DNA of 20,720 bases from a virus. The stretch spans positions 1 to 20,720 of IMG/VR virus record IMGVR_UViG_3300044858_004902. The stretch is one strand, 5' to 3'. Position numbers and translations under genes: made by a program. Shown piece after piece: positions 6,501 through 17,000 of this stretch (position 1 is its first letter; every line of letters starts with the position of its first letter). The notes below the pieces were generated by a model that was not told where the DNA came from, did not search any database, and worked only from the letters and a program-made list of their open reading frames with translations.

Positions 6501-9500
6501 TGGTTTCTAATTTAAAACCAAAAGTTGCAAGTGTTGTAAGTGATCAATTGCCTGAGTTCATAAATGACTCATATCCAAACTTCACGAGATTTTTAGAGGC
6601 TTATTATACGTGGATTGAAACTAACGGTAATCCACTTGGGTTTGTTAGAAATATCAACGAACAGCATGATTATGATACAGCAGATGAGATGTTTAAGACG
6701 CTCATCGAAAATAACATTCTCAGTAACTTACCTTCGGCATTGATTGTTGATAAGGCACTTTTAGTTAAAAATATCAAAGACATTTTCAGAACTAAAGGAA
6801 CAGAAGCGTCATTTCAATTTCTCTTAAATGCATTATATGGTGAGGAAGCAAGTCTTGGTTGGGGAAAAGATACTTACACCAAATTATCAGAAACAGAATT
6901 TACAAGGGAACAAACACTAACAATAAGAAGGCCGAGAGTAACTGCAACTGCAAGAATATTCCAAGGCAAAGTTGTTGATGTTGAAATGATTAATAATGAT
7001 CCTGGATTTTTGACTGTACCTGAAATAACATTCAGCAGAATATCAGACGATATTGATATTCCTGATATTGATTATCACCTTCATGGTAGCATTACATCAG
7101 CTAATGTTATGAGTGGCGGATATGGTTATACGACTGCCACAGTGACAGTTAGTGGTGCAAGGGATTTAAGTGGCCAAGCTGCAGTTGTAACAGCAAACAT
7201 ACTGAATGGGGAAGTTTCTTCGTTTAACATAGCAAATTATGGTTCAAAGTATAAAGAGAAACCAATACTAACAATAACCGGTGATGGCACTGGCGCAACA
7301 GCATCCGTTGAATGGTCTGCAGTTCTGGGCGAGGTTGAGATTATAGATGGTGGTATAGGTTGGACTACAGCTCCAAAAATCTCATTCATTGGTGGTACAG
7401 GGACAAAAACAGTTTATAAAAGTGGACTAGATATTGATGGACTACCAGGCATCGTTTCTGTTACTGTACCTAATAGAGTTGCCAATGTGATATTTAATTT
7501 GAATACAGCAGGGACAATTACATCAGCCACAATAATTAATCCTGGTGAGGGATATCAATATAAACCAACCATCAGATGGGACATTCAACCATCAGCAGAT
7601 GCAAAAGCTATTGTAAAAATAAACAACGGTCAAATTTCATCGATTGAGATAAAAGAAGGTGGAACAAATTATACCGAACCACCTTCCGTGACATTCACAG
7701 CCTTCGATTATGATTACTTCAAATTGATAGGTAATCGTATAACACAGCAAGGAACAGTATTTGCATCAGCAGTTGTCGATAATGTTACATCTTATATAGT
7801 GGATGAAGAAGAATACTTTGTTTTGACTTTGCAAAAGAAAGGTATTAGAGGAACATTTATTCCAGGAAGTGTGTTGTCCGGCAATGACAATATTGCAATA
7901 GTAACACCAATGTTCACTTCAGTTGATATAAGAAATGCAGGATCAGGATATTTGAAAGGCAACATCATACATTTTGATGATGATGGTATTGGTGGTAGAC
8001 TAACAGTTGAACACACATCACGTGGTAGTGTCGATGAATTGATCATAGCAAATCCGGGATCGAAGTATGTTGTTGGTGATGAAATTGTTGCTGCAGGCAA
8101 CGCAGTTGGGACAAATTTCTTAGGTAAAGTTACTCATGTCGATGGTATTGGTGCGAAGGCTGATGTTGTCATGGGGATTGACGAAGCCAAAATTCTCGAC
8201 AACGGTTACGGTTATACATTAAATGATGAAATATACATTTATGGTGGCGCTCAATTCGACCCTAAAGCGAACAATAAACTAGCAAGATTGCGTGTTAGCC
8301 AAATAATATCATCCAACGATTACAAGGGCGCAAACATAATATCTGGTGGTAGTGGGTATCAGTATGTTTCATTAGCTATTCTACCAGATTCTGGATCATC
8401 GACAGCACTAAGAATTATTCGTCCTGATGGCACAGCATTTAAATGGACAGGTTCATATGTGTCCCAAACCGAAACATTGGTTAAATCTGTAGTCAATGGG
8501 GCAATCAAAACTGTCACATGGACAATGGAAGATCCGGACTTGGGTGATTCATCCGTAACTATGATAGTTAATGGAGCTAATGCCCTCCTATCAGGAACGT
8601 TCTCAGCTGGTGCATTGTCAGCAACCATAACAGTAACAGACTCGGGTGTAAATTATGTTGATCCGGTTGTTAGTGTGACCACGGCTGCAGGTTTACCGTC
8701 AGCAGGTAGTGGTGGTGAAGTTAAATTGACAATGGGTGCTCAAGGACAAATTCTAACCGCAACAAGAATATCAGCAGGATCAGGTTATGCTAATGATGAT
8801 GTGCTTGTTGTTTCAGAACGTGCAGGGAAATATGCTAATATTGCTCCTATACTAAAAGATGGTGGTATTGGTTCATTGACATTGATCGATTCTGGTGAAT
8901 TCACTGAAGTTGATAAGTATGGAAAATACAAGTACACTATTGTTTCGACAGGGACGGGTTTGGGTCTAGAATTGGACTTATATTACAAACCGGTCAAAGT
9001 AAATGTTACTGATACAGGAAAATACTACACAGATTATACAGTTGTTTCGTCTGAAGGTCATGGCTCTGGTGCTATATTATGGCCTGTCATTTCGGGTGGT
9101 GTCATTACAAGAGTTGATGTGAAATATGGCGGTGCGCACTATCATTATGACTGCATTCTCGAGATAGTAGCTAACACAGGATCAAATGCAATACTAACAC
9201 CAGTTATTGAGGATGGGATTTTAAAATCTGTGACTGTTGTTGCTGGTGGAACAGGTTATCCAGCCAATACAGCTGTCAATTTAATTTATTCAACTAGCAC
9301 AATTGACCCTGACCCATATCCATCTTTATTGGTTGGTGTGTCGGCAGCACCTGATAATTATTTTAGAATGATAAGTAATGTGCAAACCGCCGTAACCTCT
9401 GTTTCATACAAGGTGGATAACGTTGTTGGCGAAGCAACAGTAGCGGGAGATACCTCACCATTATGGCCTTTGAGTAGCGGCGGGATTGTAAATACAATGT

Positions 9501-12484
9501 TCCAGTTTGTCGATTTTGTCGATATCTGGCCGCAGGATGTGGATTTCCCTAATGAGGCTGAATATGTTGTAAGCTCTGAGGAATATGGCAAAATAATCGA
9601 GGTCAAATTAACATCACCTGGTACAGGGTATTTCTCTGATGATGAGCGAATTCCTCTGACAATGACTGTTGTTGGTGACGGCACCGGCGCAATGGTGCGA
9701 CCTGTACTGAAAGATGGCGGCTTTATTGAAGTTGTTATTTTAGACGGTGGCCAAGAATATACTTCAGCTCAGATTCTACTGAGCGGCGGCCAAACATCTG
9801 GCACCACGGCAACATTCAATATAACTATCGATAACGGAGTTATCACTTATGTAACTATAGTGGAAGGCGGTACAGGATATTACTACGGTACGAGAGCAGT
9901 AATTTCGGGTGACGGTGTAGGTGCTAGTGTAGAAGTAGAAATAGACACTGGTATCACAAAAGTGGATATTGTTGATGGTGGTAGTTTATACGGTGATAAT
10001 ATTACCAGTGTTATCGATAACATAACAACATCAATTATTGACTTGTCTGTTACAGATGATCCTCCAACAGATGTTTCTCCTGGCACTGGTGCTGTGTTGA
10101 AGGGCATCGCCATCGATGGTGTCATAACCGAAATCCAAATTATTAACCCAGGAGTCAATTACCACAATCCGTTGGTTACTGTAAATTCGATTAACGGTTC
10201 CGGCGCCGTCATATTAGCATTTGCTGAACGTCCAATAAAGAATATCAATGTAGTTTCCCCTGGCACAAAATATGTAAATGCGTCATTAAGCATTTATGGT
10301 GATGGTACTGGTGCAGCAGCATCAGTAACTGTATCGAAAAATTCACTTAATGGAATACACATCCCTTATGCAGGCAATCGATATTCAAGAAAACCATCTT
10401 TGAGCATTGTTGATAATAGCGGATATGGAGCGATATCAGAAGCAACAATTATCAATCCTGGATTTGGGTATGACGAATTCCCGGCTTTGGTTGTCAATAG
10501 TCAAAACTCGGTTGATGGATCTATTACAAAAACAGCAACTGATGCAGCAGAAAACGGATTTGAAATCACATTATCTGATGTATCTGGTGTCGAAGTTGGT
10601 ATGCAGATAAACGACACCTCAGGCAACAATGTTATTCAATCTCTATCATTTATAACTAACATAGTTTCTAATGTATTGACATTGAATAAAACTTTACTTG
10701 CCAACATAAACAATAATACTCAAGTGAAGATCATAAATGAGCCTAAAGCAGCTGGTGGCGAGGTTGTGTCATTTAGTAAATCAATAGGCAAAGTCAATAG
10801 TGTAAGATTTGACGAGTTTTCCATAGGTGAAACATACATTCCACTTGTCAGGTTCCCTATAAGAGGTATTGTATCGGAAAATGTGAGTTTCTATGCAAAT
10901 GAAATGGTGTTTGTGGAAGGCGCTGTCTATCCTGACAATGACTATACTAATGGGCCACATGCAACTGTCAATTCTATTGACTATGATAAAAACATGATAA
11001 CTTTGGTTGATGCAACTGAGAATTTCATCATTTCAACAGAAAGTGGATTCTCAATTATTATGGAAGGAGAAACAGCCAATACTATCGATGGTAATTATGT
11101 GGTACATGAAGCATCATTTAAGATTGCCCCAGGCGATGTACTGGTTGGTGCTAAGTCGCAGTCAAAGTGTAAATTGTTACAAATGAACCGTGCATCAGGT
11201 TATGGCGTTTTGGGTGGTGTTGGAAATGGGCCAATTAAAACGACACTAATGCAGGGTGCAGTCAACGACTCAAAATATAAGATGCATGATAACAAGCGGC
11301 ATCAAGATTTCTCATACATCATTTCGACAGGTATTTCAAAATCAGAATATGAGAAATTTATCGATAAGAACTTGCACTTAGCTGGTTACTCAATGTGGGG
11401 CAACATTGCACTAAACACAACGCTACAGAGTAAGATGAAACTTCCTCTAACAACAACCGGACAAGCTATCTACGATTTGATTGTGTTAGATTTGACAATG
11501 CAAATGGGATATCTACCTAAGTCATTTTATCAGCAATGGCGCACAGAAAACACAACAATTGCTAGTATGCTAAATCAATCAATTGAAGCAACAGAGCTGT
11601 ATGTTGCCAATGGATTTGAAACCAATACAACGTGGCCTGCTGAGAGGACATATGCACTGTCAATAACTGGAAGTTCGTATGTGCTATCGGGAACAACATT
11701 GACTGTAACAACACTGTCAGCGCATGGTTTAGTAATTGGTGATAAGGTTAAATTGGACTTCTTAACTGGTGGCGGAATTTCCAATATATACTATGTTACA
11801 GATATAAATGCTGGTGCTAACACATTTACAGTGGACACAACTGGCAAGAAATACATCGCTAGATATGAGTCAACAGGTGGTGTAACTTCAACATCGATAA
11901 CTGTGTACTCAAAATTATATACAGGTGTTGATGCTAACGGAGATCATGTTTTAATATCACACAAATTAGCAGCAAATGATGTGATCACCGCAACTAAGAT
12001 ATCACCAACAACCAGTTTGATTTCTGGGCCCGATGTGAATAACAATAGTAATGGAAATGGTCTTCCGGAAGATTGGCCCGCTTGTGCGTATTATGTCTCA
12101 TCAGGAACTATAAGTGGTGGGTCATATGTTAATGGATCGCAGACAATAGCAAGTATTGCATCAAATTCATTCACGTTCACCAATGGTGCTGTCAATAATG
12201 GAGGAAGTGGGGTAAATACATCAGGTTACATGGAATTTTATCCCACAACCACATCGGGAACAGTCACAATACAAAAGATAACATCAAGACAGTATGGTGG
12301 GACTACATATAAACCTTGGAAAACTGGAACAACATACAATATGGGTGACTGGGTCGAGCTGAGTCATAATGAACTGTTCTATGCAAAAACAGAACATATT
12401 TCTGATGGATCAAACAAGCCATTAGGAGTGAGTTCCGAGTGGATACTACGGGAAAATTTACAGAGAACAGACCTAGTTCTCTGA
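6500..12484 (+). CDS. 7: Giant gp7-related baseplate wedge protein with a Gly-Tyr beta-repeat array
   Basis: 1994 residues, nearly twice T4 gp7 (1032). It occupies the gp7 slot between gp6 and gp8. Residues about 15-112 resemble the wedge core near the C-terminus of T4 gp7: LPEFINDSYPNFTRFLEAYY, then TKGTEASFQFLLNALYGEE (98-116), recalled in T4 as KGIEASYKFLFKVLYNEE. Residues 1600-1639 (RHQDFSYIISTG...HLAGYSMWGN) resemble the T4 segment ending in HPVGF. Between them lies a beta array (about 160-1332) of some two dozen units with turns such as DGGIGW, NPGEGY, NPGFGY and strands like ITGDGTGATASV. Then come GDVLVGAKSQ (near 1560), an HGLVIGD module (H1742), and a C-terminal carbohydrate-binding-like motif (W1940 to W1981). 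It should join gp6, gp8 and outer parts of the wedge. The gp7 assignment rests on remembered T4 sequence and gene order; the array's function is unknown. Confidence 0.78.
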   Translation: MVSNLKPKVASVVSDQLPEFINDSYPNFTRFLEAYYTWIETNGNPLGFVRNINEQHDYDTADEMFKTLIENNILSNLPSALIVDKALLVKNIKDIFRTKGTEASFQFLLNALYGEEASLGWGKDTYTKLSETEFTREQTLTIRRPRVTATARIFQGKVVDVEMINNDPGFLTVPEITFSRISDDIDIPDIDYHLHGSITSANVMSGGYGYTTATVTVSGARDLSGQAAVVTANILNGEVSSFNIANYGSKYKEKPILTITGDGTGATASVEWSAVLGEVEIIDGGIGWTTAPKISFIGGTGTKTVYKSGLDIDGLPGIVSVTVPNRVANVIFNLNTAGTITSATIINPGEGYQYKPTIRWDIQPSADAKAIVKINNGQISSIEIKEGGTNYTEPPSVTFTAFDYDYFKLIGNRITQQGTVFASAVVDNVTSYIVDEEEYFVLTLQKKGIRGTFIPGSVLSGNDNIAIVTPMFTSVDIRNAGSGYLKGNIIHFDDDGIGGRLTVEHTSRGSVDELIIANPGSKYVVGDEIVAAGNAVGTNFLGKVTHVDGIGAKADVVMGIDEAKILDNGYGYTLNDEIYIYGGAQFDPKANNKLARLRVSQIISSNDYKGANIISGGSGYQYVSLAILPDSGSSTALRIIRPDGTAFKWTGSYVSQTETLVKSVVNGAIKTVTWTMEDPDLGDSSVTMIVNGANALLSGTFSAGALSATITVTDSGVNYVDPVVSVTTAAGLPSAGSGGEVKLTMGAQGQILTATRISAGSGYANDDVLVVSERAGKYANIAPILKDGGIGSLTLIDSGEFTEVDKYGKYKYTIVSTGTGLGLELDLYYKPVKVNVTDTGKYYTDYTVVSSEGHGSGAILWPVISGGVITRVDVKYGGAHYHYDCILEIVANTGSNAILTPVIEDGILKSVTVVAGGTGYPANTAVNLIYSTSTIDPDPYPSLLVGVSAAPDNYFRMISNVQTAVTSVSYKVDNVVGEATVAGDTSPLWPLSSGGIVNTMFQFVDFVDIWPQDVDFPNEAEYVVSSEEYGKIIEVKLTSPGTGYFSDDERIPLTMTVVGDGTGAMVRPVLKDGGFIEVVILDGGQEYTSAQILLSGGQTSGTTATFNITIDNGVITYVTIVEGGTGYYYGTRAVISGDGVGASVEVEIDTGITKVDIVDGGSLYGDNITSVIDNITTSIIDLSVTDDPPTDVSPGTGAVLKGIAIDGVITEIQIINPGVNYHNPLVTVNSINGSGAVILAFAERPIKNINVVSPGTKYVNASLSIYGDGTGAAASVTVSKNSLNGIHIPYAGNRYSRKPSLSIVDNSGYGAISEATIINPGFGYDEFPALVVNSQNSVDGSITKTATDAAENGFEITLSDVSGVEVGMQINDTSGNNVIQSLSFITNIVSNVLTLNKTLLANINNNTQVKIINEPKAAGGEVVSFSKSIGKVNSVRFDEFSIGETYIPLVRFPIRGIVSENVSFYANEMVFVEGAVYPDNDYTNGPHATVNSIDYDKNMITLVDATENFIISTESGFSIIMEGETANTIDGNYVVHEASFKIAPGDVLVGAKSQSKCKLLQMNRASGYGVLGGVGNGPIKTTLMQGAVNDSKYKMHDNKRHQDFSYIISTGISKSEYEKFIDKNLHLAGYSMWGNIALNTTLQSKMKLPLTTTGQAIYDLIVLDLTMQMGYLPKSFYQQWRTENTTIASMLNQSIEATELYVANGFETNTTWPAERTYALSITGSSYVLSGTTLTVTTLSAHGLVIGDKVKLDFLTGGGISNIYYVTDINAGANTFTVDTTGKKYIARYESTGGVTSTSITVYSKLYTGVDANGDHVLISHKLAANDVITATKISPTTSLISGPDVNNNSNGNGLPEDWPACAYYVSSGTISGGSYVNGSQTIASIASNSFTFTNGAVNNGGSGVNTSGYMEFYPTTTSGTVTIQKITSRQYGGTTYKPWKTGTTYNMGDWVELSHNELFYAKTEHISDGSNKPLGVSSEWILRENLQRTDLVL
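6985..10500 (+). repeat. Degenerate beta-repeat array within the gp7-related gene
   Basis: About two dozen copies of a protein repeat, mostly 35-60 residues apart. Each has an 'N/D/S-P/G-G-x-G/x-Y' turn, a short strand often starting with P, a GDGTGAxA-like loop, and a strand-G-strand before the next turn. Examples are SGGYGY, DGGIGW, NPGEGY, EGGTNY, NAGSGY, DNGYGY, SGGSGY, SAGSGY, AGGTGY, SPGTGY, EGGTGY, NPGVNY, SPGTKY and NPGFGY. The copies have diverged at DNA level, so this is an old protein repeat, not a recent DNA expansion. Spacer segments of other sequence interrupt it (for instance around 7700-7910 and 8430-8560). Confidence 0.8.
12307..12450 (+). other. Carbohydrate-binding-like aromatic module at the end of the gp7-related protein
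   Basis: Residues W1940 to W1981 follow the spacing of short carbohydrate-binding modules (CBM5/12-like): W, then TYNMGDWV, then ELFYAK, then a loop rich in G, S and P, and a final EWIL. The pattern of Trp, Tyr-x-x-Gly-Asp, Tyr-x-Ala and Trp is visible. No ligand can be named from sequence, and the module may be purely structural. Confidence 0.5.
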
Positions 12485-12492
12485 CATAAATA
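12485..12492 (+). promoter_or_regulatory. T4-like late promoter motif CATAAATA
   Basis: Starts immediately after the TGA stop of the gp7-related gene and ends 24 bases before the gp8 ATG. One mismatch to TATAAATA. A strong TAAGGA ribosome site (12505-12510) lies between it and the start, six bases before the ATG. Confidence 0.68.
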
Positions 12493-12516
12493 TATCGATA
12501 CAATTAAGGACTAACT

Positions 12517-13992
12517 ATGTCAGCCATAATCACAAATAACTATAGAGTCACAAATGTCGAAACTTTTCTGAAGTCCCTCGAGGGATCACCAGCATCTAAT
12601 TACCTATATACATTTATTGGTAATTCATTGACTTGGTCTGATTCTCGTGGTGCTGGTGCTGTGAATGACACAACAGTTCCGCCACCTGTCGATACTCTAG
12701 ACGACTTTAACTTTATATGGAATAACATGCTTGCTCTTAAGAGAGTTCAAAGGGCAAATGTGTCTGCAGGCATATTGAAGCGAAATTGGACTGCAAACAC
12801 ATATTATGACATTTATCGACATGATTATGGTTTAACTGGTGTCACTGGATTAAGTGAGAATGGTTCAACAACAACCCCACTTACTCTAGCAGATGCAAGA
12901 TACTATGTTGTAACTAAAAATGGTAACGTGTATATTTGTGTAGGTAATAACCGTGGTCAGAACGCATCATTGATTGATCCTCAAACGCAAGGAACAGGCA
13001 TAGGGTTCTCCAATTTCACATTATCAGACGGGTATGTTTGGAGATATATTGCTACTGTCTCTTCCACCGACTATGCAAATTTTTCAACTATAGAATTTCA
13101 TCCTGTTAAAACTATAACAACTCCTCCTGATATCGGAGATTCGTATGAGTCACAATATCTGGCACAAGAGGCAGCAAAAACGAACGGCGGCGCAATTTAT
13201 AATGTATTGGTCGGTGCAGCAGGTAACAATACTGACCCTGCCACTCAATCACAAATAATTGATAGCCCAAATGCACTCATATCAATAAAAGGCGATGGTA
13301 CTGGGCTACAAATAAGGCTGCACACAAATGCAAGTGGCGGCGTATCTTATGTTAGTGTATTAAACCCTGGATCTGGTTATTCTTACTGTAGTATAACACT
13401 ACCGTCATTTTCTGGAACTAAATTAACACCAATTTTGACACCCAGGTATGGCCTGGGCGCTCGCCCTGTTCAAGACTTAAATGCGTATTATTTGCTGATT
13501 AGTTCAACTCTAACAAAGAATGAAGGTGATGGGGATTTCACAACATCGAATAACTACAGGCAGGTTGGCTTGGTATTAAATCCATTGATAGGTGGTGGCA
13601 CCACAGTTGCTAATGCATCAACATTAGATGCATCAATAACTCTAACTTTAGCTAATGCAACTGTGTCATTTGAAGTAGATGCTGAGGTTGTGAATAATGC
13701 TAATGGAACTCGAGGGCGGGTCATTGATTGGGCACCTGATGTATTTAAATTGAGGGTGAACTTCGGAAAACCTACACTTCTAAGTAATTGGGGCCCAGTG
13801 GCATCATTTTCTGCACTCGATACCATATATCAAATAACCTCAGGTGGGAATAGTGATAATGTGGCTATCGCATCAGTAACAGATCCTGAAGTTTCACATC
13901 ACACTGGTGACATCTTGTATTTTGAGAACAGAAGACCAATTCAGAGAGACCCAAACCAAATTGAAGAAATACATATTGCAATCGAATTCTAA
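12517..13992 (+). CDS. 8: Baseplate wedge protein gp8, enlarged
   Basis: 491 residues; T4 gp8 has 334. gp8 is a dimeric wedge component bound to gp7 and gp10 at the outer baseplate. Recognisable parts are DFNFIWNNMLALKRV (about 68-82), the LKRNWTANTYYDIYRHDYG segment (about 88-106), NGNVYICVGNN, SDGYVWRYIATVSSTDYANF (about 170-189), and a C-terminus HHTGDILYFENRRPIQR...QIEEIHI that closely parallels the remembered T4 gp8 ending (HSGEMIYMENRPPI...TEEINI). The extra length includes a copy of the gp7-type beta repeat at about residues 251-292 (ISIKGDGTG...SVLNPGSGYSY) and a later beta segment (about 350-440). It lies directly after gp7 as in T4, with its own promoter-like motif, and 15 bases before the DUF4815 gene. 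Confidence 0.85.
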   Translation: MSAIITNNYRVTNVETFLKSLEGSPASNYLYTFIGNSLTWSDSRGAGAVNDTTVPPPVDTLDDFNFIWNNMLALKRVQRANVSAGILKRNWTANTYYDIYRHDYGLTGVTGLSENGSTTTPLTLADARYYVVTKNGNVYICVGNNRGQNASLIDPQTQGTGIGFSNFTLSDGYVWRYIATVSSTDYANFSTIEFHPVKTITTPPDIGDSYESQYLAQEAAKTNGGAIYNVLVGAAGNNTDPATQSQIIDSPNALISIKGDGTGLQIRLHTNASGGVSYVSVLNPGSGYSYCSITLPSFSGTKLTPILTPRYGLGARPVQDLNAYYLLISSTLTKNEGDGDFTTSNNYRQVGLVLNPLIGGGTTVANASTLDASITLTLANATVSFEVDAEVVNNANGTRGRVIDWAPDVFKLRVNFGKPTLLSNWGPVASFSALDTIYQITSGGNSDNVAIASVTDPEVSHHTGDILYFENRRPIQRDPNQIEEIHIAIEF

Positions 13993-14007
13993 CTTAAGGC
14001 AATAACA

Positions 14008-17000
14008 ATGACGATTAATTTTTCAGTTGCTCCATACTATGATGATTTTGACTCAACCAAAAACTATCACAAGATACTTTTTGTCCCGGGCCGAGCACTA
14101 CAATCACGTGAATTAACACAAATTCAGTCCATATTGCAGCATCAGATTAAGCTCAATGGGGATTACATGTTCAAAAATGGTGCAATGATTGTACCAGGTA
14201 ATGTTGATCTTTTGAACAACGTCAGATATGTAAAATTGGAATCGACAATAGATGGTGTTTCAACTGACACGATAATCGACAGCTTCTTAGATAAAAAAAT
14301 TGTAGGTGCAACTACCGATGTTAAGGCAGTTGTTATTCATGTTGAAAAATCGACTGCCTCCGAACCGCCAACCTTGTTTATTAACTACATTTCGGGTGGT
14401 GTGGTAAACAATGTATTCAGCACTGAGTTTATTAGAAACGAAGAGCTGTGTTTAGAAGAAGATGCCAACACTATTCTTAAAGTGTTGAACCTGTCCACTT
14501 ACACTGGTTTGGGGTCATTGGCAAATATCAAAGAAGGTGTTTACTACATTAATGGATTCTTTGTTCAGAATGTTGCACAAGTAATCTCGCTCGATAAATT
14601 TGGCATTACACCAACATATCGCATAGGTCTTAGCTTTGTCGAGAACATCATAACAGCATTTGATGATCCGACACTTAATGATACAGCAGTCGATTCCAAT
14701 AACTTCGGTGCACCTGGTGCTGATCGATACCAAGTTGTTCTTACATTGGATAAGAGATCATTATTTGAAGACCAAGAAAACACCAATACTACAAATGATC
14801 AATTTATCGACCTTCTCCACGTTAAGGATGGTCAAATCCAATTCAAAGTTAACAAAACCGAATTGAGTGAATTTGAAAGGACGTTGGCAAGGAAAACATA
14901 CGACGAGTCTGGTGATTATGTTGTCAGACCGTTTAAATATGAAGTACATGAGTACCGAAACAACAACAGAGGCGATTGGGCGCCATCAACAGTCTATATT
15001 GAAGGTGACATTATAAAGAAGAGTGTGACTGTTGGTATCACAACTAAAGATCAGTACTTTGTTGCATTGGTTAATGGTGTATCATCTCCAACAACATTTG
15101 TCCCCACTAACACATACGGTGAATTTGACGACTCCACAATGCGTTGGCTGGCTACTGATAAGCCAGTATTTAACACAGGGTTTCACAAATCAACATCAGC
15201 AGAAACATTTGACAAACAACTACTAGACTCCTCACTCGGACTGATAAAGATATCAGAAGGTACAGCATTTATCAAGGGATTTGAAGTTGATGTGTCGGGA
15301 TACAGAACTGTCACGTTCAACAAAGCAAGAGAAATCAAACGTGTGGCGAACAGCGTAATAAAGTGCAATACGGGAGCATACATTCTTGTTAATACAGTTA
15401 GAGGAATTCCACCACTAACCCATATCGACTCGTCAAATAAAGTGCTGTCAAAATTGACCATTAAGAATGCAGTCGGCGCTTCTGTAGGAACATGCAGAAT
15501 AAGGAACGTAGAATACGATTCAGGCACCACAACTCTAGATTCTTGCGTATATAAGTGCTTCATTTTCGACATTGTTATGGATGACGGAAAACTATTTTAT
15601 CGGGATGCTAAAAAGATCATTACAGCTAGCAACACAACATTCTCTGCCAATGTTGTGGGGACAAGAGTTGCTTTGTCGGGGTCAGTGACAGGGTCAGCAG
15701 GAACTATAAATGGTGATGGTACTCAGTTCTCGTTGGATCTTGTTGTTGGTGACACAATTGTCATTTCTGGCGTTTCGTATCGTGTTTCAGCTGTAACCGA
15801 TTCTGTTACATTGACATTAGATACAGCAACACCAACTATAGCAACCGCTGTCCCAGTGTATTTGGAAAGAACGGAACTTGTTGGTGCGGCGTCATTACTA
15901 CAGAAACTACCTACAGGTTTTGTGAGGTCTCTGAGAGGTTCTGATGACAGTGAATTATCAACTGAATACTACACCAAACGTGTTGAGCAATTTGTGGCGA
16001 GTGGTACAACTAAGGCGATACCTCTGACAGTTACTGGTGAGACATTTGCCCCAAACACAACTGGTAATTACTTCATTGCATTGGCTGACGGATCAGCTAT
16101 ACCTGTAGTTGCAACTGTTGCTGGAGCAGGCACAAGCAGTATTACAATCTCAGGATTGACGAATGCAGTAACATATCGTGTGATGTACACCGTTAAAAAG
16201 ATATCAGCTGCTGCTAAAGAAAAGCAAAAAATAAGAAAAATAAAAACGGTCGACTTTACGACAGTTAATTCAGTGAGTGGCGAGTTCATGCAGCTGACTG
16301 AAGCAGACTGCACAAGAATAATTTCGATATCACAGTCTGGTGGCACACAATTCAATTATGCGAGCCCTGCTGCAACTGTATCATATGATGTATCGGTGTT
16401 GGCAACAGATGTCACATCAAATTACAGACTGGACTCGGGTCAAACAAACACATATTATGGCCTCGGTAAAATTTATCCACTAAATGGGTTCAAACCAAGT
16501 GCGCCTATTCGTGTGACATATGAGTATTTTGATCACACTCAAGGTGATTACTTCTCTGTAAATTCGTACAATGTCCCATACAATATGCTACCTGTATTTA
16601 ATGGTGTTAGTGCGGCAGATTACTTGGACTTTAGGCCACGCATCGATGATAATGGCACCACATTCGACGCTGCAACTGGAGCATCAGTTACAGAACCATT
16701 ATCAGAATTCTACTCACTACAAACAGACTATTCTTACTACCTAGCTAGACGTGATATTCTACAACTCGACCCTAAAGGATCATTTAGGGTTGAAGAAGGT
16801 ATACCTGCTGATCTACCAGTTGCGCCGCTGCCTAATGATGATAATGTCATATTAGCTTACGTCGATTTGGATCCTTACACATTTACTTCCAATAGTTCAA
16901 ATGTTCATATCACCAATAATCCTATGCAAAGATACACCATGAAGGATATTGGTGCAATAGATAACAGACTAAAGAATGTTGAATACTACACTGCACTAAA

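Noticed and set aside
6985-10500. CRISPR array or DNA satellite in the repeat region
   Set aside because: The periodicity is in the protein, the DNA copies are strongly diverged, and spacing varies; there are no identical repeats with unique spacers.
15183-15572. Antisense open frame of 129 codons (and several similar minus-strand frames, for example 1866-2267 and 7792-8100)
   Set aside because: They lie wholly or mostly inside long, clearly recognised plus-strand genes, have no ribosome site or family resemblance that I can see, and are explained by the codon bias of the real genes.
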